A DNA stretch of 64,000 nt. Origin: UTCFX2 sp963726375 (GTDB lineage Bacteria; Chloroflexota; Anaerolineae; Anaerolineales; UBA4823). Made by a program: the position numbers and the translations under genes. The notes below the pieces were generated by a model. That model did no database searches and was not told where the DNA came from. It saw only the letters and a list, made by a program, of their open reading frames with translations. Shown here one piece after another: positions 51,220-61,587 of this stretch. Each line of letters begins with the position of its first letter. Position 1 is the first letter of the stretch. The stretch lies in assembly GCA_963726375.1 (NCBI GenBank), contig CAVSCE010000008.1:1054001-1118000 (forward strand). The letters run 5' to 3'.

Positions 51220-51750
51220 TTAACTGAATTTGGCATATTCATCTTGCAAGATTGCATAAGCTATCAGGTTCTGGAACTGCCCGTTCTTGAATACCGCTTC
51301 TCTGAGAAGACCTTCTTCCTTAAACCCGCATTTCAATGCCACTTTGCGTGACCCGCTATTTTTCTCGAGGATCGAGCAGGAGACCCTATGCAAACCCCTC
51401 TCCTGAAATCCGAACTTCAACATCTGGAATACAGCCTCGGTTGCATGCCCCTGCCCCCAAAGCGATTTTTCCCCGATGATGATGCCTAAGTCTGCACTCC
51501 GGTTGATCCAATTGAGGCTTGTGAGTGTAACCATTCCAATCAGCTCATGGCTGTCAAGGAGGCAGACCGCGAGTTTTATCGAATCGTTGCTGGAGATCAA
51601 CTCCTCGACCCATTTTTTTTCAACCTCGGACGATACGAAGTATTTGGGCCCAACCACGGTGGACCAAATTTCATCGTCGTTGTGCCATTTTACGGTGGTT
51701 TGATGGTCGGCGAGCTCGAACGCCCGCAGATAAGTCCTGAACTTTTCCAT
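51220..51750 (-). CDS. GNAT acetyltransferase, RimJ/RimL-like
   Basis: A 176-residue GNAT protein of the RimL type. The start MEKFRTYLRAFELADHQTTV leads to VKWHNDDEIWSTVVGPKYFV, the acetyl-CoA core LIGMVTLTSLNWINRSADLG, then IIIGEKSLWGQGHATEAVFQ (the QxxGxA loop), and NSGSRKVALKCGFKEEGLL. A near-duplicate lies 2.7 kb away at 54435-54980. In surface-glycan loci such enzymes usually acetylate an amino sugar or amino acid, so the likely substrate is an amino sugar here. Confidence 0.9.
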   Translation of the reverse strand: MEKFRTYLRAFELADHQTTVKWHNDDEIWSTVVGPKYFVSSEVEKKWVEELISSNDSIKLAVCLLDSHELIGMVTLTSLNWINRSADLGIIIGEKSLWGQGHATEAVFQMLKFGFQERGLHRVSCSILEKNSGSRKVALKCGFKEEGLLREAVFKNGQFQNLIAYAILQDEYAKFS

Positions 51751-51862
51751 ATCAATTCAACCTTCCGGGACATCCTTCCCTTCAAGAGAATTCACCTGCC
51801 TGATATATCAGAAAAAAGATGATTTGGTGAAGCCAGCCAATCAATCATCTGTTTTCATTTTT

Positions 51863-52496
51863 TTAAAGCCGGCGCAAGATCTTTGCCGGAGAGCCGATCA
51901 CCTGGACTCCATCGGGGACGTCTTCCAGGACGAGCGAGCCGGCGCTGACAAAGGAATTCTCGCCGATCTCTCTGCCGTCCACCACAACCGCCCCAATCCC
52001 TATCCTGTGTGCGGGCGCCGATTTTCACGGAGCTGGCGATATTTGCACCAGGGCTGATAGTCGTAAAATCACCGACCTGAAGATGATGCCCGAGCAGCGC
52101 TCCGCGGCTGACGATGACATGCTGTCCCAGCCGGACATGAGCCGCGATCACAGCGCCCGGAAAGATGATCGATCCTGTTTCAATTACAGCCGATGGAGAG
52201 ATGATCGCCTTCGGGTGCAGCAACTTTGTGAATTGAATGCCTTGCTCGGTGGCTTGCTGGATGAAAATTTCACGGCGAGGCGAGCCAACCGCACAAACGG
52301 CTTTCACTGTCTCCGCCAGGCTGCCGATCTCGTCGATCCAGAACACCGGCAATCCCTCCACCAGCTTTTCGCAGCGCCGCCGGTCGACGCCTTCAACAAA
52401 GCCGGTTAGCTGCCAGTTTGGGATCTGGCAAGCCAGATCCGCAATTTCCTCCGCGTAGTGCCCGGCTCCGAGTATGATAACAGGTTGGGATTCCAT
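51863..52496 (-). CDS. NeuD/PglD-like hexapeptide O/N-acyltransferase (frameshifted)
   Basis: N-terminal PglD-type nucleotide-binding domain (QPVIILGAGHYAEEIADLAC, AVGSPRREIFIQQATEQG) followed by left-handed beta-helix coils (HPKAIISPSAVIETGSIIFP, LGQHVIVSRGALLGHHLQVG, ANIASSVKIG). A break near 52010 moves the end into another frame (GENSFVSAGSLVLEDVPDGV, then IGSPAKILRRL, stop at 51863). About 210 residues. The family acetylates sugar-linked amino or hydroxyl groups. The start at ATG 52496 is just after the carrier-protein gene end. Confidence 0.87.
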
Positions 52497-52504
52497 TCGT
52501 TTTG

Positions 52505-54328
52505 TTACCCCGCGCAAGTCAGCCTGTCCAGCATAGCCGCCTGCGATTTTATTGTTCCGGCGTCGCTCAGATCGAGCAGGCTGACTTTGAGCTTAAACTC
52601 CTCTTCCACGCTCAGCGCCAGCTGCAGCATCAGCAGCGAGTCGCCCCCCAGCTCGGTGAAGGTTTGCCGGATGCTCACCTGCTCGATCCCCAGGGTCCGG
52701 CGCCAGATTTCCACAAGCCGGTGTTCCGTGCGGCTGCGTGGGGCAGCATGCGGCTGCGGAGCTTCAGCTTGATGGATTTAGATCTGCAGACGTTAAACCC
52801 AGCTTTTCCGCCAACCCGATGCGCTGTAATTTTCCAGTCGATCCCTTGGGTATCTCATCAAGGATCAAGATTCGCCGCGGCACTTTGAAATCGACCAGAC
52901 GGGTGGAAGCGAAGATGCGCAGGTCTCGTTCGGTTGTGCGCCTGTCACGCAGAACGACCGCCGCAGCGACCTGCTCGCCCAGGAGGGGGTCGGGCACGGC
53001 GAAGGTCAGCGCCTGATACACAGCCGGATGATCCAGCAGCACTTCGTCGATCTCACGCGGCGAGATCTTCTCCCCGGCGCGGTTGATGATCTCTTTCAGG
53101 CGGCCGGTGATATAGAGGTAACCCTGCTCGTCGATCGTTCCCTGGTCGCCGGTCCGAAACCAGCCATCGGTAAAGGCTTTTGCGTTGGCGAGCGGGTTGT
53201 TGAGGTATCCTGAAGTTACGTTCGGGCCGCGGATCACGATTTCGCCTTTCATCCCGGCAGGTTGAAAATCTCCGCTGTCTTCTGCCATGATGCGCACCTG
53301 CGGACCGGAGGGCAGGCCCACTGAGCCGGGCTTGCGCTCCAGCGGCGGGAGCGGGTTGCAGGTCATCTGGTGAGCGGCCTCCGTCATCCCGTACGCTTCG
53401 ACCACCGGGGCTCGAAATGTCCGCTCGAGATCCGCCATGACCTGGGGCGGCAGGGACGAGGAGCAGGAGCGGATGAATCGGAGCGGGGAGCGTGCGAGGA
53501 TATCTTTGTAAGCCTCGGCGCGACCGAGGATCGCCTGGTGCATCGTCGGCACCGCGGTATACCAGGTCGGCTTGAATTCATCAAGCCAGCCGAAAAACTG
53601 GATGATATTGAAACCAGGAGAGCAGACCAGGCTTCCGCCGGCTGCCAGCGTGGCGAGCAACGCCGCTGCAAGCCCATGGATATGGAATAGCGGCATGATA
53701 TTCAGGCAGCGGTCTTGCGGGGTCAGCTGAAGCCAATCGAGGATGGACTCCGCCGAGCAGCACAAATTCGCATGGCTGAGCGGGACCAGCTTGGGACGGG
53801 AGGTCGTCCCGGAGGTATGCAGGACCAGGGCGATATCCTCGCTGGTGGCTGGGTCTGGCTGAACCGGGCTTTTTCCCCCTGGCAGGTGCAGCTCAAACCG
53901 GCCGGCAGGGCTCTTCAGGAGAGGCTGCAGCTCGATAATCGGGATGTTTAGAGCACGGGCAGCGGCTGAGGCCGGGGTTTCGATCCCGGATTGCACGATC
54001 AAGGCTGCTGCCTGCAGGTCGGAGAGGTAGAATTCGAACTCCTCCAACCGGTAGCCCGGGTTCAGCGGGGCGCTGACCGCTGCGGAAGCCGCAGCCAGGA
54101 AGGCGGCAGCCATCTCCGGTCCGTTCGGCAGCACGATCGCGATCGGTATCCCGGCGGCCGATCCCGGCGGAGCTGAGCTGAGCTGCGGCCTCATTGACCT
54201 GTTCGATGCAATCCGGCATAGCTGAGCGGGGTTCTACCGGGAGCAAGCAGCGCGGTTGATTCGGGCAATTTTTTGGCCTGATTTGCTACAATTTCAAATA
54301 TCGTTGAAAAAGATCTTCCCTTTTTCAT
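52505..54328 (-). CDS. Adenylation-carrier didomain protein (acyl/aminoacyl-AMP ligase plus PCP)
   Basis: A stand-alone A-PCP protein of about 605 residues. Start ATG 54328 (KKGRSFSTIFEIVANQAKK), with LAPGRTPLSYAGL in that frame, then a break near 54235 leading to IPIAIVLPNGPEMAAAFLAA. ANL-family motifs: HTSGTTSRPKLVPLSHANLC, YGMTEAAHQM, GWFRTGDQGTIDEQGYLYIT and GRLKEIINRAGEKISPREID, with PKGSTGKLQR as the C-terminal lysine loop. A break near 52775 joins this to EAPQPHAAPRSRTEHRLVEI and the carrier core FTELGGDSLLMLQL with the phosphopantetheine serine. The fold resembles oxalyl/short-acyl CoA ligases. It has no condensation domain and lies next to acyltransferase genes, suggesting loading of an acyl or aminoacyl group for glycan decoration. 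Confidence 0.87.
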
Positions 54329-54434
54329 TTCGTCACCCATATATTTGGGGTCTCATTCTCATTCCTGTGCATGATAGATATTCATATAATAATTGTATGT
54401 GATGCAGATGATGCTTACGACTGGCTGGCTCAGC

Positions 54435-54980
54435 TCAGCGCTCATACGCTTCTATGATTTTTACGAATTCATCATGCAAGATGGCATAAACAACCAGGTT
54501 ATGAATACTGCCCATTCTTGTAGACCGCATCCCTGAGAAACCCCTCTTCTTTGAAACCACATTTTTGTGCTAAATTCCGCGAGCCGTATTGGTTTCTAAT
54601 ATTCGGCAATAGATCGTATGGATGCATCTTTCGAAAAACCCGAAACCCAAAATTTGAAGAACAGCCTCGGTTGCATAACCTTTTCCCCACATCTTCTTTA
54701 TCCCCAATCATCAAGCCGAAACAGCGTTTCTGTTAATCAAATCGAAATCTATCAGACTGACAATCCCAATGGTTTGGGAATTTTCGTGCAGGCAGACTGC
54801 AAGCTTGACGGAATCCTGGCTGAGAATTGTATCCTCAATCCACTTTTTCTCATATTCAGGGGAAACAAAGTATTTTGGACCAACTACTGTCGACCAAATT
54901 TCATCGTCATTGTGCCATTTTAGAGTTGTATGATAATCATCCGTTTGAAAAGCTCGAAGATACGTCCGGAATTTGATCAT
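54435..54980 (-). pseudogene. Degraded or error-laden GNAT paralogue of 51220-51750
   Basis: The N-terminal part (start ATG 54980 with GAAGG upstream) reads MIKFRTYLRAFQTDDYHTT and then WHNDDEIWSTVVGPKYFVS, identical over about 19 residues to the 51220-51750 gene. From about 54715 the frame changes repeatedly, with pieces such as LAQKCGFKEEGFLRDAVYKN aligned to KVALKCGFKEEGLL of the sister gene, and the end YAILHDEFVKIIEAYER. At least three frame breaks within 550 bp, which is denser than elsewhere, so either a genuine pseudogene or an unusually bad stretch of sequence. Confidence 0.7.
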
Positions 54981-55018
54981 AATTTCCTTCAATCATGGTT
55001 ATAACAATTCAGGAGAAT

Positions 55019-55937
55019 TCACCCGCCCGGTAGATCGGGAAATAGGCAGATCCGGCTATTCCCTTTTGCTCTGGCAAGTGCGGTGTATTTTTCCTGATCT
55101 AAAATGCGACCGCAGAAATAGACCGGCCGTGTGCCGGTGGCCCAACCTTGTTTGAACATTGCCAATCCGTCATTATTGTTTTGGTCCAGACCTGCTCCAG
55201 CCCCAAGATCGATCCATCTGACTTTCTCTGCGAAAATATTGAAATGAAACCCACTTGACGGCATACGGAGCGCCCAACGCATAACCCTCATCCGTAAATG
55301 CGGCCAGATGAGCATACGCAACATCATTTTGCAGGTAATAGATATCCCCCCCTACGATTTCCCCATTATGCAGCACCCGAAAATATACGACACCTGGAAC
55401 CTGCAATTGTTTTTCAAAAACCGCCCTGGAGAAGCGCCGCATCCCCTGGATCTGGTGTCTTTTCACGAGGAACTCATAAAGACGAGTCCACTCTTCAGCA
55501 CATTCCAGCGGATCCAGGCAGGGTTCCACATTGACATTTCTCAAGGCTTTGCGGGCGTTTTTGCGGTGCCCTTTGGAAACGATCTTCTCAATGGGCATCG
55601 ACAAATCCGTCACAAAATGCTCTTTATAGCGGAAAAACACATCAAAATGTGGTTTCAGGTCTTCTTCCGTGAAACTGCCAAAAGGGTCGGTCACCAGCGC
55701 CAGGCTGACCAGCTGGCCGTCCAACTGCTCCAGGTCTGCCTGAAGGAGCGACCAGTCCTGGCAGCAAAACAGCGGGTACAATCCCATTGCATCGCGGTGG
55801 GAAGCCCCGTGAATATCACGTTCAAGGATCCAGCCTCCGCATGCTGGGAGCTCCCGGGCGATGCCGAATTCCGCAAATGATGCGGCATATCGAGGATGCA
55901 GGTAGCCGGTGGGTTGAATCACATCAATGGAGCGCAA
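55019..55937 (-). CDS. FemAB/GNAT-type (Acetyltransf_6) acyl or aminoacyl transferase (frameshifted)
   Basis: About 305 residues of the BioF2-like/FemAB superfamily. Characteristic segments: VSKGHRKNARKALRNVNVEP, the EEWTRLYEFLVKRHQIQGMR helix, LHNGEIVGGDIYYLQNDVAY with AHLAAFTDEGY, then ALGAPYAVKWVSFQYF. A break near 55240 leads to LGAGAGLDQNNNDGLAMFKQ and RPVYFCGRILDQEKY. Family members move amino acids from tRNA or activated acyl groups to cell-envelope precursors or sugars. The neighbourhood (carrier-loaded acyl group, GNAT genes, amino-sugar genes) supports glycan decoration, which is inferred. Confidence 0.78.
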
Positions 55938-56005
55938 TCATTATCATCATAAGAAATATGAATGAATATATAAATAAAAGAAAGGCGACACTATAAGATT
56001 TCACC

Positions 56006-57120
56006 TTAACGCCTGTTTTTTTCCCTAACCAATTCTAAGAAGAAATCCTTTAACAATTCATTCCTATAAATTGGACAAAAAAATTGGTAGGTCCCTAATC
56101 CTTGGTGAGAATTTATCTCAAATATCTTGAATCCATCCTCAGTAACAGCGAGATCATATGCCATATATATTAATTGTGGTATATAACTGCTGATCTCGAT
56201 TATTTTCTCCCTGACCAAACTCCAGAACGGAACGACACCTTCAAGCAAAACCCTTGTATCTGGATGAACCTTATATTCAATTACCTTGCTGTTTTCAAGG
56301 ATATATCCGTGTGTAAAAACTCCTGTTTCGATATTCACCGGACAGGTAACCCCCCCAGATGTGACATGATCAATTACCCCTGACTTATTTGTTCCAAAAT
56401 GTAATGTGGAGCTGACCATTTTCGGAGGCTGATTTCTTTCCCTGACAATCGTGATACGTAATCTACTAGGAGTATCCCCCAGATTGTGCCTAAAATACTG
56501 TTAGTGCTTACGTATTCGGTGATTAAATAGCCTCCAAATTTCTTTTGAAGCCATTCTTTCAATAATAGCTCGATTTCATTTTCTGAAGATAATTTATTAT
56601 TTTGATAGAATCTATTGTCGAGGTAAGCTAATTTAAAAAAACCTTCTCCATATGAGCCGGATATTAATTTCGCGGCCAAGAACTGTTTTTCCTTGAGCAA
56701 ATTTATGATACCAGGGATTGATCCCTCAATGCCGGCCGGACAATCCGTTAACCGCAGGATTTCATTCCCTTTGATTTGAAAATAATACTCTGGAAGATAT
56801 TCAGAATAAGGCTGCAAGATATATTTCAACGTCAGCTTATCATCGATCCATTTGCTGAACGCTCCATTGATCGGATGCAATCTATAATAGTCAAAATCGG
56901 GCAAATAATCCCGATAATTCTCATCCGTCAATCCGTACATAACAACTTTATTGGATAGAAACCCCCGTTTATGAGCCCAAATTTTTTGTTTAAGGGTTGT
57001 GTCTTTATTTTTAGTTAAATCATCAAATCGCAGTTTTACTGCCAAATCTGCAAAATAAGGGGAGTATCCACGCAACTGCAGGATCTTTGCAAGCAATTTA
57101 CGAATGGATTTTTTTATCAT
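56006..57120 (-). CDS. Sugar-transfer-associated ATP-grasp protein, copy 1 (frameshifted)
   Basis: About 370 residues of the ATP-grasp group found in capsule loci (PF14397-like). Start at ATG 57120 (MIKKSIRKLLAKILQLRGYS). Shared elements: KIWAHKRGFLSNKVVMYGLT, DYLPDFDYYRLHPINGAF, KYILQPYSEYLPEYYFQI, FLAAKLISGSYGEGFFKLAY (ATP-grasp core), LITEYVSTNSILGTIW and, after a break near 56430, MAYDLAVTEDGFKIFEINSH with the metal-binding N-x-H. About 60% similar by eye to copy 2 just upstream. ATP-grasp enzymes join a carboxylate to an amine, so amide bond formation on the glycan is plausible. Confidence 0.83.
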
Positions 57121-57133
57121 GTCACCTGCTGCT

Positions 57134-58265
57134 CTATCTGGTCGTTCTTGCCGTCTTATCTTCAAGCAAATTGAGAAAGAAACTTTTACAAGCCGGATCG
57201 GTCAATAGCGGATCGTAAGATTGAAAATAGGTGATGCCCTGGTGAGAATTGATCTCGATGATCTTAAAGCCATCATCTGTAATGATGATATCAAAACCCA
57301 AATATCTGACTTGAGGTATGGTACAGCATATCTCAATAATTTTTTCATTGATCAAACCCCAAAATGGAATAATCCCTTCAACCAGCGCATTTGTATCGGG
57401 ATGGTACCTGCAGTCGATCCATTTTCTGTTTTTGGTATCGAGGATTCTTGCGTCTGAAAAAAAGCCCGATATTATATCAACCTTACAGGTTACCCCTTCA
57501 CTTGCTGCGTTATCGACAACACCAGTTTTCTTCGATCCAAATCTCCAATAAGACCTTACGATCTTTGGGGTTTGACCCCGCTCCCTGATGACCATGATTC
57601 GCAAGGTGTTTGGCGTTTCGCTCCAGATTCTACCCAGCTCCTTGTTTCCGCTTAGATACTCTGTGATCAGGTACGAGCCGCTATTTTTCTGCACCCATTT
57701 ATTCAACAATGTCTCCAGCTCGTGAGCGGAGCAGGATCTGTTGTTCATGAAGTATTCATTCTTGACCCAGGCCAGTTTTGTAAAACCTTCGCCATCAGAG
57801 CCGGCTATTAATTTTGCTGCCAGGAAATGCTTTTCTTTGAGTAACAGAATAATATCTTCGATTGATTGACCATATCCTGGCGGACAGTCCATCAGTCGAA
57901 GGATTTCATTCCTGCAAAGCTGATAATAATACTCGGGAAGATATTTGGAAAATGGCTGCAGGATATATTTCATCGTCAGCTTATCATCTATCCAATGGCT
58001 GAAATCGCGGTTGATAGGATGCAGTCTGTAATAATCGAAATCAGGCAAAAAATCTCGATAGTTTTCATCCGTCAATCCATACAGTGAAATCTTACCTGAT
58101 AAAAACCCCCTTTTTTGAGCCCAGATTTTTTGGGAAAGCGTTGTGTTTCTGTTCTTAGTGAAATCATCGAATCGCATTTTTAACGACCCGATCTGCGAAA
58201 TATGATGAATATCCACACGACTGCAAGATCTTCGCAAGCATTTTGCGGATGGATTTTTTAATCAT
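57134..58265 (-). CDS. Sugar-transfer-associated ATP-grasp protein, copy 2
   Basis: A close paralogue of copy 1, immediately upstream in transcription and 14 bp apart. Starts at ATG 58265 (MIKKSIRKMLAKILQSCGYS), with a break near 58160 leading to RFDDFTKNRNTTLSQKIWAQ. The remainder is intact: GFLSGKISLYGLTDENYRDF, LAAKLIAGSDGEGFTKLAWV, LITEYLSGNKELGRIWSETP, and GFDIIITDDGFKIIEINSHQ. Both copies have the same region order, so they arose by tandem duplication; they may act on two different substrates. Confidence 0.87.
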
Positions 58266-58370
58266 ATCTCTTGGTGCTCGATCTGATATGGTTTCGTCTT
58301 ATTCTGGCTTAGATAAATGTGAGCGTTGAACCAGGGATTTTCCAGGCTGCCTATTTTTAATCTGCAGACT

Positions 58371-59501
58371 TCAACCGATCTCTCCACCTTTCAGCGTAGA
58401 GTTAATATCAGCACAAATCCTGATGATCTCGGTTTCTTTCAATTCTGGATAGAACGGCAAGCAGAGGATTCGAGCGGCCGCGTCTTCAGCGACCGGCATG
58501 CCGCGCTGTTTGAGGTAAGGAAGGGTGCTCAGCGCTGGAAAGAAATAGCGCCTGGGGAATATATTATGATTATTCAGGATCTCTTTGGACGCCAGGAGGG
58601 ATCTTTCAGATGGGAACAGGAGCGGATAGTAGGCGAAGTTATATTCTGTGCCGGGTCTCTTAGCAGGGCGTTGGAAGAAATGCCTTTCCAGGTGGTTGTC
58701 GTAAATCTCGCTGACAATTTTCCGTTTTGCTATTAACTCCGGCACTCTGGGCAAGATGGCAAGACCCATCGCGGCATGCAGCTCCGAATTTTTACCGTTG
58801 ATCCCGAATCCCCAAAATGCCTCCTGCCCCTTATGCCCGAAATTGCGCATATAGCTGATCCGGTGCGCCAGCGCATCGTCATTCGTCACGATTGCGCCGC
58901 CCTCTACGGTGTGAAAGAGCTTGGTCGCGTGGAAGCTGAGGGTGGAGATATCGCCGTGATTCAGCAGCGAATCGCCCTGGTAGCGCACACCAAAGGCATG
59001 CGCGGCGTCGTAGATCACTTTCAGGTCGTGCCTGTCCGCGATTTGCTGGATGCGCTCGACGTGGCAAGGGTGGCCGTAGACATGCACTCCCATGATCGCG
59101 GTCGTGCGCGCGGTGATCGCTGCTTCGATCCGATCCGGGTCGATCGTCAGTGTCTCGGGGTCGATGTCTGCAAAGACGGGCTGGCAGCCTTCCCAAACGA
59201 TTGTGGACGTGGTGGCAACATAGGAAAAGGGGGTGGTGATGATCTCGCCGTGCAAATCCAGCGCCTTGATCGCGATCTGGAGGGCGATCGTGCCGTTGCT
59301 GACGAAGAAAAGATGCCGGACTCCCAGATACTCTTTGAGCCTGGCTTCGAGCTCCTGCACCAGAGGTCCGTTGTTCGTGAGCTGATTGGAATCCCAGACG
59401 CGCTGAAGGTAGGGCAGGTATTCTTCCAGTGGAGGCAGGTATGTTTTGGTTACGTTGATAATTGGAAGGTTTCCAAATGTAGTGGTCAATGATTTTGCCA
59501 A
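58371..59501 (-). CDS. DegT/DnrJ/EryC1 aminotransferase, VioA-like
   Basis: A complete 376-residue PLP-dependent sugar aminotransferase. Pocket motifs: VSNGTIALQIAIKALDLHGE, DAAHAFGVRY and the lysine motif SFHATKLFHTVEGGAI, which is the VioA/FdtB-type signature rather than the WbpE type found at 31543. NNGPLVQELEARLKEYLG is the conserved N-terminus. The adjacent PglD-like acetyltransferase gene overlaps its start by 16 bp (59486-59501), suggesting sequential amination and acetylation of a 4-keto-6-deoxy sugar such as dTDP-Qui4NAc; the product is inferred. Confidence 0.92.
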   Translation of the reverse strand: MAKSLTTTFGNLPIINVTKTYLPPLEEYLPYLQRVWDSNQLTNNGPLVQELEARLKEYLGVRHLFFVSNGTIALQIAIKALDLHGEIITTPFSYVATTSTIVWEGCQPVFADIDPETLTIDPDRIEAAITARTTAIMGVHVYGHPCHVERIQQIADRHDLKVIYDAAHAFGVRYQGDSLLNHGDISTLSFHATKLFHTVEGGAIVTNDDALAHRISYMRNFGHKGQEAFWGFGINGKNSELHAAMGLAILPRVPELIAKRKIVSEIYDNHLERHFFQRPAKRPGTEYNFAYYPLLFPSERSLLASKEILNNHNIFPRRYFFPALSTLPYLKQRGMPVAEDAAARILCLPFYPELKETEIIRICADINSTLKGGEIG

Positions 59502-60154
59502 CCTTGTTCACGTGTTTTGATAATTCTTCCTGGATTTCCAACGACTGTTGTATTCGGAATCACATCCTGAATTATTGTTGCACCTGCGCCAATAATTGCC
59601 CAATGTCCAATTTTCTTGTTCTCAATTATATTGACGCCTGTTCCTATATATGTGCCATCATCAATATTCACATTTCCTGATATATGTACACCGGGTGCTA
59701 GAGTAACAAATTGATGGATAACAGCAGCATGTCCTATGGTACAAGACAGATTTATATGGACATGGTCTCCGATAATTATCTGGTTCGTAAGTATGCACCC
59801 TGCGCAGATGATAATCCCGGTTCCAAAGTCAATCTTCTTAGTCACAACTGCCGCTGGATGTATTAGATTGCTGAAATCACAGCCGATCTTGGCAGCCCTT
59901 TGAATAATCTGAAAACGTAGATGCGAAGACCCTATTGCACAAAAGGCGGAGACTTTTCGGGCTCGGTTTTCAAGCCAAGATAAATCTCCAAGAATGGGAA
60001 AATCGCAGATGTATGTACCTGGAGTTCCATATTGCTGATCAACAATAAAACCGAGAAGATTGTAAGAATTACTTTCTTCATTGCAACTTTCAATAACATC
60101 AACGACCTCGGTTGCGAAACCTCCTGCGCCAATGATCACAATATCTTGCCTCAT
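59486..60154 (-). CDS. NeuD/PglD-like sugar acetyltransferase
   Basis: A complete 222-residue enzyme with PglD-type N-terminal domain (QDIVIIGAGGFATEVVDVIE, FCAIGSSHLRFQIIQRAA) and hexapeptide coils (VVTKKIDFGTGIIICAGCIL, GDHVHINLSCTIGHAAVIHQ, the GNVNIDDGTYIGTGVNI turn and AIIGAGATIIQDVIPNTTVV). The histidine in TIGHAAV matches the PglD catalytic base position. It overlaps the aminotransferase gene by 16 bp and is predicted to acetylate the amino group made there. The sequence is AT-rich relative to the genes on either side. Confidence 0.9.
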   Translation of the reverse strand: MRQDIVIIGAGGFATEVVDVIESCNEESNSYNLLGFIVDQQYGTPGTYICDFPILGDLSWLENRARKVSAFCAIGSSHLRFQIIQRAAKIGCDFSNLIHPAAVVTKKIDFGTGIIICAGCILTNQIIIGDHVHINLSCTIGHAAVIHQFVTLAPGVHISGNVNIDDGTYIGTGVNIIENKKIGHWAIIGAGATIIQDVIPNTTVVGNPGRIIKTREQGWQNH

Positions 60155-60318
60155 ATCACTCTCCTGTGATCCTTATACCGAAATTGGAAAAGCTATTGTA
60201 CTTTTCCGTATCACGATCCAGAGGCAGTAGTAAATAATCGAACGTTTATTACCAAAATACTCAATCCAATCCAGAAGATGTTTGATATGCAAGATATATT
60301 ACAAGTCATTTATACCAA

Positions 60319-61585
60319 CTAAAGATCTTCTCCGATGTACTGTATTTTCCACGGCAGCTGCGGTCTCACCGCGCCCGGCTCTTTTCCGTACCAGGACCCT
60401 GTCCGCCCTTCCGTTTCAATCATCTCAAAAGACAGCGCATCTTCCAGGGCGTAGATCACACGGCTGGTGTTTTTCACGATCAACACGGTCACGTTGTACT
60501 GGCCGGTGTTGAGAAATTTTGCCGGGATTTTGCAAACGCTGCGGATCAGCCCTGTCTTTTTTGCCAGATCCCGCCAGCCTGGATAGGCTGCCGATCCCGA
60601 TGTGAAGGCGACGACCTGGGCTTCGACTTTGAAATGAAATGTGATATGAATTTGCGAGGCCGGGTCGAATTGCCAGTGCTCGACTCCGACTGAAATCTCG
60701 GACTCACGCGGGTAGCTGCCGCCGAGGAGCTCATCCTCACACTCAAGCCACACCTTGTGGATCCGGGCGGTATCATTCCCTGGCACGCTTGCAGGATCGT
60801 TCCAAATCCGCTCAGATACTTTTGTGGACTGGAGCTGAAGGTACTCTTCAATAACATTGGCAGAATGTCCTTCACTCCTCAGAATTCCCTTGTTCGAGCC
60901 AGATGGCTTTCGGACACAGGCTGCGCAGCGCGATCAGGTTGTGGCTGACAAACAGAACCGTCCGACCTTCTTTGGATACATCACCCATCTTCCCAAGGCA
61001 TTTCTTCTGGAACTGGCAGTCGCCCACAGCCAGCACTTCATCGACGAGCAATATTTCCGGCTCCAGATGGGCTGCTACCGCAAAAGCCAGCCGGACGTAC
61101 ATCCCGCTTGAGTAGCGCTTGACCGGGGTATCCAGGAACTTCTCGATCTCAGAGAAGGCGACGATCTCGTCGAACTTGCGCTCGATCTCCACCCTTTTCA
61201 TCCCCAGGATCGCACCGTTCAAGTAGATATTCTCTCTGTCCGGTCAGCTCGGGGTGAAAACCGGTGCCGACTTCAAGCAGCGAGCCCACCCGCCCGTGGA
61301 TCACTGCCCGGCCGCTGGTCGGCTCGGTGATCCTTGTGAGGATCTTCAGCAGCGTGCTCTTCCCGGCCCCGTTCCGCCCGATAATCCCCAGCACTTCCCC
61401 CGGCTGGACCTCGAAAGAGACATCCCTGAGAGCCCAGATGGTTTCATCGGAAGAAGATCCGGAGGATCTGGCGCCGAAGCGTTAAACCAATCGACCAGGA
61501 GATCACGCAGCGTATCGTGGCGCTGCTGCAATCGGCCAATGTGATAAAGTTTTGAAAGCTGGTCAACAGAGACAGCAGGTTTCAT
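60319..61585 (-). CDS. ABC exporter ATPase, Wzt/TagH type (frameshifted)
   Basis: ATP-hydrolysing half of the glycan exporter. Start ATG 61585 (KPAVSVDQLSKLYHIGRLQ). Walker A IGRNGAGKSTLLKILTRITE, Q-loop region GSLLEVGTGFHPELTGQREY, signature YSSGMYVRLAFAVAAHLEPE, Walker B ILLVDEVLAVGD and H-loop FVSHNL. Breaks near 61450, 61215 and 60880. The C-terminal about 150 residues (LECEDELLGGSYPRESEISV, then FHFKVEAQVVAFTSGS) form the Wzt-type carbohydrate-binding beta-sandwich that recognises the glycan end. Total about 420 residues. Its start overlaps the permease end region, so the two genes are coupled. Confidence 0.9.
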
Positions 61586-61587
61586 AA

